Shown: positions 57,563-64,000 of the stretch, one piece after another
Layout: every line of letters begins with the position of its first letter
How positions within the stretch are numbered: the first letter of the stretch is position 1
NCBI RefSeq assembly: GCF_000218685.1
Contig: NW_006763297.1
Span: 1,764,249-1,828,248 of the forward strand
Length of the DNA stretch: 64,000 nt
Source of the DNA: Serpula lacrymans var. lacrymans S7.9
Lineage: Eukaryota > Basidiomycota > Agaricomycetes > Boletales > Serpulaceae
Direction of reading: 5' to 3'
Position numbers and translations under genes: made by a program
The notes under the pieces: generated by a model
Seen by the model: the letters and a program-made list of their open reading frames with translations, nothing else
What the model was told of the DNA's origin: nothing
Database searches by the model: none

Positions 57563-58210
57563 ATGACCTTCAGCACCATAGTTGTCGATAAAGTTTTACC
57601 CCTTCTAGGGCGCCGTCGCAGTCACAAGGTTCGTGTACAGATCGCAAGACTGAAATCTTCGTATATGATTCCCAATACACTGTGGAGCCGGGTTATTCTT
57701 GTCCTGTTCTGTTGGTGCCTTATCTTATTGCTGCGAGCCCTGGCTGGTATCGGTTCCCTCGAAGACAAAGCGTGTGTACATGTTGCAGGACGTCATTTTT
57801 TACCCAGGATGCAACAGGAATACTCACCGGACCGTGGTCTGATTGTACGCACGCCCAGAGCCCAAATACCAGACAGCGCTACACGCAAGGCAGCGGATTG
57901 GTACAAAGATGATCTCGACATTTCTCTTTTTGCGATTGCCCCACAGGATGCTTTCCCCACTCCTACCACCCAGAAGATGCGGACTCTTACCAGAAGTTCA
58001 TCTCCCACTCCGTCTATAATTGGCATTCCTCCAGCTTACAGCCCACCACAATATATCTATAACCTATTCGATTTGGATAGCTTCAATACCGCCGTGTACG
58101 ATGCTCGAATAAATCTATCCAGATTTTCCCCAAATCTTATCGACAAGCCTTTGAACGACAGTGCGTATCGCAGAAGACCTCGTAAACGTCGCTATTCTCG
58201 ACAAGATTGA
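57563..58210 (+). CDS. Hypothetical single-pass membrane protein
   Basis: An uninterrupted frame of 215 codons. The N-terminal 40 residues are basic (GRRRSHKVRVQIARLK), followed by one strongly hydrophobic helix at about residues 41-60 (WSRVILVLFCWCLILLLRA), which suggests a type II anchor with the N-terminus in the cytosol. The rest is polar, with PTPSIIGIPPAYSPP near residue 150 and a basic end (RRRPRKRRYSR). I do not recognise a family. The gene appears intronless and is transcribed in the same direction as the SNIP1-like gene that follows 315 bp downstream. Confidence 0.6.
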   Translation: MTFSTIVVDKVLPLLGRRRSHKVRVQIARLKSSYMIPNTLWSRVILVLFCWCLILLLRALAGIGSLEDKACVHVAGRHFLPRMQQEYSPDRGLIVRTPRAQIPDSATRKAADWYKDDLDISLFAIAPQDAFPTPTTQKMRTLTRSSSPTPSIIGIPPAYSPPQYIYNLFDLDSFNTAVYDARINLSRFSPNLIDKPLNDSAYRRRPRKRRYSRQD

Positions 58211-58525
58211 AACTATGTAACGGATCTTGTATCGAGTCCATGTCTTGGAATTTGTCTTTTTTTGTGACAGTCTACTTTGTCTGGTAAAATATAGAAAGAA
58301 TGTTTATACCACATGATGATGAATGCATCTGCAAGAGAGTGGAACGTAGTGCTTTAGTAACAGTCAGTCTGGCTTGGGAAATCTAAGTGAAGGTGAGCAA
58401 GTCACATGAGCGCATAACTTCCTAATAAAGTCACTTGGTTCACTTTGGTGATTCGTTCCCAGGGTGATTTAGACGCAGACCTTTCTTTTACAAACTTGAA
58501 GATCCCAAAATTCAGCATTGCGAAT

Positions 58526-59684
58526 ATGGTCCGCTCAAACCCTCGTTCTCCCCCTCTTTCTCCAGGACCTAGGTCAAACAAACGAGAAGATAATTACTAT
58601 CGAAGGAGGGAGCAATCAAGACGGGGGTCAGAAGAAGGTGAAAATCACAGACGAGCGAGGTATAATGGAAACAGAGAGGACGAGCGACGTGATAATAGAC
58701 GCAGGCGGGACTATGGCAGGCGGGATGACGAAAAAAGAGACAATGACCATCGCGGGCAGGACCGTCCATCTTCGCGTCGTGACTATCCAGACCGTGACAG
58801 GCGAGAACGGGACTCTGGTCGAGAAAGAGCAAGAGATCCTAGTAACCGTGACTCGCGTGCCGGCCCTTCACGACGTTCTGCATCTCCCAGGAGCCGTCCT
58901 CCTCGTCCTAGGTCAGCTTCGCCTCCCGTTTCCAAATCACCTTCTTCTGTAAACAAGGCAAAACCAAATTTCTCGCAGTCAGGACTGCTGGCAGCGGACA
59001 CAAATACTGTAAAGGCAGCTGACGGAACAAGCACGATCTTAAAGTATAACGAACCTCCAGAAGCAAGGAAACCCCATCTCGGGTGGAGGTTGTATGTCTT
59101 CAAAGATGGGGACGAAGTTGGTAAGATATCTCTCTTATTCGGAAGATGATCATTGTAACTGATTTGCGTCATGTGCTGTTCAATAGAGTTGCTTCATATT
59201 CACCGCCAAAGTGCCTACCTTATAGGAAGGGACCGCAGCGTAGCCGACATCGCAATTGAACACCCCTCCTGTTCCAAGCAACATGCTGTCATCCAACGTA
59301 AGTTTTCACCCCTTGATATTACTTTATCTTGTCATATCCCCCCCAGACCGACAGGTGCAAGAGAAGAATGAGTTTGGCGAATCTAAGCCTGTCATCAAGT
59401 CAGTCGTAATCCTCCAATGGCATTAACAGAGCATACTTATCAGTAACCTAGACCTTTTATAATCGACCTCGAATCCACGAATGGCACACATGTCAACGAC
59501 GAGCCTATCCCTGCATCTCGGTTCTATGAACTGAAGCCAAGTGACGGTGAGCCGCTTTGTCTGCTTGGCTTTGCGCTTCTAGCTTTGCATCTACTTTGCT
59601 CCACATTCTGACCTCGTTTTCGTAGTTATCAAATTTGGGCTGTCAACTAGAGAATACGTTCTTCTGCACGATGAAGCGACCTAG
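58526..59684 (+). CDS. SNIP1/Pml1-like FHA-domain protein
   Basis: Five exons (58526-59120, 59187-59297, 59347-59398, 59452-59546, 59626-59684) close in phase to 303 residues. The first half is a charged Arg/Ser/Asp-rich region with many RD, RR and SR dipeptides. The second half is a forkhead-associated domain: WRLYVFKDGDEV, AYLIGRDRSVADIAIEHPSC, SKQHAVIQ, FIIDLESTNGTHVN and VIKFGLSTREYVLLH. The Gly-Arg, Ser-x-x-His and Asn-Gly positions that define phosphothreonine binding are kept. This arrangement is that of human SNIP1 and of yeast Pml1, a subunit of the RES complex that retains unspliced pre-mRNA in the nucleus. Start 58526 was chosen where the RS-rich sequence begins; the frame is open upstream. 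Confidence 0.9.
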
Positions 59685-60268
59685 TCACGTGGCCTCCTTG
59701 ACGTGCATGTTCAATTCCCACCACATCCCGAACAGGGCAAAAGACGGCTGACTTTTTGGCTATTTTATGATGGTTTTCGATTTTGTTGTGTATGCTTTCG
59801 TATCGTAATAATTTAACCACTGGCCTTTATGGTGATTTTCCTAGACGTCTGCTGCGGATATTCAGACGAGCAAAGTACTCAACCCACAAAGAACGTATGA
59901 AAAGGCTTCTGTGAGTATTTCTTGTAACAAATTAGAGACTAGGAGAAAGGATAATATTGGTAACAGCTCAACCTATTGAGATCACGAATAAAAAGAATAA
60001 AAAAAGACAAGACAAGTACAGTGAGACTGAGGGTAAAGTATAAGATATAATACATAAGTTCCAGCCCGGGTATAACACACAGCATTGCTTTGTTATTAAT
60101 CAGGATGAGCCGATGTCAGAAATACAATGTTGCAGGAAATTCGCTAGTCGTCAAGACGAGCAAGAGTCTGCAAGAAATCACGATCGGTGAGTGCTGTCGT
60201 TTACTACATAGTATCACATCACGTAGGCTTACCATGTCATGTCGTTGCGCCTTTTACGCCTTCACTTT
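59685..60268. other. Convergent intergenic region
   Basis: Between the SNIP1-like gene and the C2H2 gene. AT-rich near 59990-60050; no gene seen. Confidence 0.35.
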
Positions 60269-61528
60269 CTAGTCGTAAGAGGTAGCGAAATTGTTGAGGT
60301 CTCCTATGCAAGTGATATTGTGGTTATCTAGATGCCGTTTGAGCGCATCACGCCTGCTGAACTCCTTGCCGCATCCTCCGATCATCATCCGCCCTTGGAA
60401 GTCGTATGGCTGAGCGTCCTCAGGGATCACATAGGGTCCAGAGAGTTCTAGGGCTACGCCACAACACACCCACAGTGCAGGCTGTTGGAACCGCGTGTGG
60501 GTGCGAATATGACGTTTCAAGTCCGGTGTGCGGTGGTTCCGTTGAACCCAAGAACAGTGAGGGCAAGCCCAGGGATTCGATTTGGTTGGTCGTTCAGTTG
60601 CAGACGATGCGATATTTTCGAGGGAGGCTTGGACGTTCCGGGGTGCGGGAGAGAAGCGCGGACGCTTGGCTAAACGCTCAGAGGTCGAGACCCCTGATGC
60701 AGGACGCTTACGAGATGATGATGATGATGATGGAGAGGTGCCTTGTCGCTGATAGGAGAGTGAATTTGAACGGCCGGAATGACGGCGCTTACACGAGTCC
60801 ATATGGGGGGAAGGTATATACTCATCATCATCGACATCATCATCGCTTTCACCATCAGCATCCTCGTCTGAGTCATGAGCGGCGGTGAGAGAAAAGGCAG
60901 GAGTATTTACACGGTTGGAACGTGTTAGCGGTTGAGCGAGAACTGAGGGGGATATGCTGCTTGGGTCTTCCTTGGAAGCTACCTGAGCCTCCTGGTAGTG
61001 ATGCTCGCTTTGATGCATTGGAGTGACTTCGCGAGAATATGGTTGGAAAGCGGGGGGTAAGTAAGGCAAGTCTGTATGCTGTTCATACTCCTCGATGGGA
61101 TTGAAGTCCTGGCTAGAATCATGTGAGTGAATATTGCTACCATTGAAGGAATTATTAATGACATACAAGCTTGTTGTATTCGCGTAGGTATTGGTAGCAT
61201 CTGATACAGAGTAGTGAGACTCTGCTTCTAGAGAAAAGGGTTCGACATCCGAATCTGAATCCGACCCAGAATCGACGTTTAAGTCGTAGTTGACAAAGTC
61301 ACGCGGAGGTGAGTTTGAGGGCGAAGACGATGAGGAAGATGCGCCAGAAGAAATTTGCGAAGGTGGGCTATTGACGGATGGGAAGTTGAAATATAGAGCG
61401 GAGGACTTGTCCTCGGTTTCAAACTGAGAAGCAGTCTCGGCTAGCCAGCCCATATCATCGGTCTGCGCTTGCAGTTTGTCGTAGAGATTTATCATGGACT
61501 GACGGCGGTATAGAGTGGAGGATGCCAT
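60269..61528 (-). CDS. C2H2 zinc-finger transcription factor
   Basis: An intronless frame; from the chosen start it encodes 419 residues. The N-terminal 280 residues are acidic and Ser-rich (SSGASSSSSSPSNSPP, DSDEDADGESDDDVDDDEY), typical of an activation region. A basic patch (SERLAKRPRF) follows. Two zinc fingers end the protein: CPHC with HIRTH spaced by 14 residues, and an unusual finger in which CC and GGCG flank a long insert before KEFSRRDALKRHLDNH. This paired finger with an insert recurs in basidiomycete regulators. The product should be nuclear and DNA-binding; targets are unknown. The frame extends to 61606, but a TATA element at 61574-61581 lies only 46 bp before 61528, favouring the inner ATG. 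Confidence 0.85.
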   Translation of the reverse strand: MASSTLYRRQSMINLYDKLQAQTDDMGWLAETASQFETEDKSSALYFNFPSVNSPPSQISSGASSSSSSPSNSPPRDFVNYDLNVDSGSDSDSDVEPFSLEAESHYSVSDATNTYANTTSLYVINNSFNGSNIHSHDSSQDFNPIEEYEQHTDLPYLPPAFQPYSREVTPMHQSEHHYQEAQVASKEDPSSISPSVLAQPLTRSNRVNTPAFSLTAAHDSDEDADGESDDDVDDDEYIPSPHMDSCKRRHSGRSNSLSYQRQGTSPSSSSSSRKRPASGVSTSERLAKRPRFSPAPRNVQASLENIASSATERPTKSNPWACPHCSWVQRNHRTPDLKRHIRTHTRFQQPALWVCCGVALELSGPYVIPEDAQPYDFQGRMMIGGCGKEFSRRDALKRHLDNHNITCIGDLNNFATSYD

Positions 61529-61573
61529 GGTGAGGGGAGAGATTGGCAAAACATAAGTCGCAGATCCTAAGGG

Positions 61574-61581
61574 ATTATATA
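61574..61581 (-). promoter_or_regulatory. TATA box of the C2H2 gene
   Basis: TATATAAT on the minus strand, 46 bp upstream of the ATG at 61528. It decides between the two possible starts of that gene. Confidence 0.5.
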
Positions 61582-61606
61582 GTATTTGCGCATTTCTTTC
61601 TTCCAA

Positions 61607-63822
61607 CCTGCGAAAGCGCGACGGAATGTCTCAGCCGACCTCGTTTTTGTTGTTTTCGGCAACTCCGACGAAGCACCCCTCCATATTATCACATCGAGGC
61701 TGCCTTGTTGCATAGGTTACCCCAATAAGACATGCCCTGACCGTAAGATTGGCGTGTGGAACAGAACAAAAGCCGCTTCCATAGATGTGATCCTTATCCT
61801 TATAGAAAGAAGCCGTGAGATATAACTGCGATATTCCCTTTATCTACAGCGGCGGCACGGTTACTTGATCTTATATGATAATGTGATTATAAAAAGTGGT
61901 ACGCCCTCGATGCTGTGATCTTTCCACGTGGAGCGCCTAGTCCTCGGCCCCCCAGTGTACGATCAAGCTTCCGACGGCAGTTACCACAGCACATTGCCCA
62001 AGACCAACGATAATCTAGGTGTGTCCATAACGGTGCTTTCTCCTCGACTCTTCCATCTTAGTCTCATGGCTCGCGCAAGGTCGTCAGCGCCTACAACAGC
62101 GTCAATCGGAGACCGGCAAACGAGCGGTAACAGGGCAAGTCTTTTGTTCATTAGCCTTTGTACGCTGGAAGATCTATGGCTTAGCGATTAACGTTCTGCA
62201 CAGCCTTACACGTCTGCCGAAATACACGACTCTACAAAATAGATTCGTCGTGATCGCACATGCTTTCATCGTAACCAAAAGACATACAACGAACAATGAA
62301 CGGAGTTTTGTGTCCATCGATCCTCGTTAACGTGGTCCGGTACCTAGTATCTGGACCAGGAGACAATGTATCACCGACGAGCTCGAAGTCTTTAGCATGA
62401 TCGCGATTTCATTTGACGGTTATTTCATAGATAAGCTAACAGGTGCAGGACGTTCCCCTACAGCAATCAGACATGAAATTATCCACGACGTACCATGCTG
62501 GACAAGTGCTTCAGTTGGAATGCTTGTATGCCGCTTTCTCGCACCTTTCGAGCATTCACAAATGTAAGTTGTAAGTCGAATGACAGAGGTCGGACCGGCT
62601 CCAGAAACACCCTTGAGTGCGTATATTAACTGAATATGGAACTTGGCCTCGTGTCAATGGAGGATACCGGGATCTCAGATGTCTACTTGTCCATCCTTGT
62701 CTGCGGTGCAGCTCATTGCACCCGTCGGCGAATTCCTCTGGCACGCCTCAAATCAATATATGTATCCTTTCAGTAGTCGTGTTGAGAGATTTGTCAAGGA
62801 CCCTTCTGTGAGAGCTGTGAAATAACGGATATCACACAAGGGAGAAACACGAAGCAATTCTCATAACGGGGGACATACACGTTGCCGCCGCTCCTCGCGG
62901 TCAGAGTTCTCTAGATCAGTACTGTCTGGATGTATGATTTGATATGCAGCTAAGGTATTAGGATAGAGTATACTGTCTCGTGGTATCAACTGCCGGGATT
63001 GCGGCGTGGCCAAACCATTAAATATACACTAGCAAGGTCTAGGTATCTCGCCGAGAACGTATGCGTTTTCCATGCTGCACGGAAGGACCCCGCCTATTAG
63101 GACGGTTATTACAAAAGTCGAACTTCAGAAGGCTAAGAACGCACCCCCGGATCTTTTTCCTCGGTTTCGGTTCGTGCGCAAACTCCTCAAGAGGTTGGTT
63201 TTGCCTGTACTTTTCCATGCACCACATTATATATCTGTTTTCCCGTCTCAACTGCTGACACAAACACAATACACTTGCTCAGAAGGTAGGCGACTTACCT
63301 ACGGTCTCGCACCGACACCCCAGATTTACGAAGATCCAACCCCGAAGTTTTCCATAATGCATCCCAGTTATCAACTGATAGCTTAGTTTCACATGAACGC
63401 CCGATTGCTTTTAGGAACTCCTGAGGCGTGGTGATAGTGCCTGTGAAGACATGGGCGAATTAGGTCAGGAGTGAACGACGACGAGAACGGCAACAATGAC
63501 AAGACTCGCCATTGGTTGGTGGGACTAAGCGAAGAGCAGCCCTGTTCTGAAATGACCTTGCGAAGGCTGGTGATAGACGTGCTAATGAGGATTTCAAGCA
63601 AAAAGACATAACGTGCGGGTTGCAGGTGGAGAATTCAAGTTTTTGGCGAGTGGTTATGGATCACGTGACCTCATAAATGGTGAAATTAACTTCAGGTGCA
63701 AATGCTCTGTCGTCCTACAGCATACAGCATTCATGCAAGATAAATTTACAACAGCCAAGTGAAAACAATACAGAGGTCATAAGCGAAATGAATCATCACA
63801 TACCCTACCATGTAAGGTAGAG
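61607..63822. other. 2.2 kb gene-poor stretch
   Basis: Several frames of 60-104 codons, none with a domain. No clear repeat was noticed. It contains the upstream region of the C2H2 gene and, at its right end, the 3' flank of the MON1-like gene. Confidence 0.4.
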
Positions 63823-64000
63823 TCAAAAGACCGGAGCATCTCTCAAAAACAGGCGCCCTTCTTCCTTCTTAATCCATCTTACCACAGCGTTTGCAGCACC
63901 GATGACTGCGCTCTTCGGAATACGAGGAGACAATGCAATATACAGCTCGAAGGGCTGCGTAATCTGCCGGCGAAATTAACAAGTTCAGCAAAAATTACAT
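63823..64000 (-). CDS. MON1: MON1-like vacuolar fusion protein, last exon only
   Basis: Only the 3' end lies in the window. The last exon (63963-63823) follows a CAG acceptor and encodes 46 residues ending at a TGA: ITQPFELYIALSPRIPKS, ANAVVRWIKKEEGRLFL and DAPVF. This is how Mon1 proteins end, with the conserved Phe-Glu-Leu-Tyr strand and the Lys/Glu-rich last helix before RLF. Mon1 with Ccz1 forms the exchange factor that activates Rab7/Ypt7 at late endosomes, vacuoles and autophagosomes. Bases 63964-64000 are intron. Identification rests on a short stretch. Confidence 0.6.

Noticed and set aside
60406..60888. 160-codon plus frame with Met and His runs
   Set aside because: Antisense of the C2H2 factor; the runs come from GAT/CAT repeats that encode Asp on the real strand.
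1..64000. CRISPR arrays, operons or prophage
   Set aside because: Intron-rich eukaryotic genes throughout; no regularly spaced direct repeats of CRISPR type and no bacterial gene organisation.

Overview
The window is nuclear DNA of a basidiomycete fungus, most likely an Agaricomycete. Genes are dense, lie on both strands, and are split by many introns of about 45-60 bp with GT..AG ends. The protein families fit this: an Ecl1-type zinc protein, DUF6533-like membrane proteins, NACHT-ankyrin remnants, a Zn2Cys6 regulator, an aryl-alcohol dehydrogenase and a class 3 lipase. I built exon models by hand; where the reading phase closes across every junction I give exon coordinates.

Left part (1-29.5 kb): a GSKIP-domain protein and an OGFr-domain protein sit at the edge. 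About 5.7 kb with no convincing gene follows, then an Ecl1-family zinc-binding protein at 9.2-10.9 kb and another gene-poor stretch to 17 kb. From 17 to 29 kb the region is accessory and partly decayed. It holds a NACHT-ankyrin (NLR-like) pseudogene without its P-loop, an unrecognised minus-strand gene or relic, an intact six-exon FKBP12, a coiled-coil pseudogene, and two tandem homologous multi-pass membrane genes (DUF6533-like).

Central part (29.5-50.7 kb): a compact housekeeping block. It contains a large linker-histone-domain protein, a small mitochondrial-type membrane protein facing a class I fructose-bisphosphate aldolase across a shared 636 bp promoter region, an aryl-alcohol dehydrogenase with twin CArG boxes upstream, and pyridoxamine-phosphate oxidase. 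After a 2.7 kb gene-poor gap come a 1119-residue Kelch/BTB protein resembling Ral2, a CHFR-like RING E3 ligase and a 1013-residue Zn2Cys6 transcription factor.

Right part (50.7-64 kb): a lipase gene runs into a 381 bp run of N. Next to it is a cluster of repeats: a roughly 500 bp inverted duplication with a nested palindrome, a degenerate Ty1/Copia gag-protease-integrase segment that stops before reverse transcriptase and has terminal inverted repeats, and a 142 bp CACTG-ended MITE with a 3 bp target duplication. This cluster carries 14 copies of the palindrome CTCC-NN-GGAG in 3.2 kb and is the most unusual part of the window. Beyond it are a hypothetical single-pass membrane protein, a SNIP1-like FHA protein, a C2H2 zinc-finger factor, and the last exon of a MON1-like vacuolar fusion protein cut off by the window edge.
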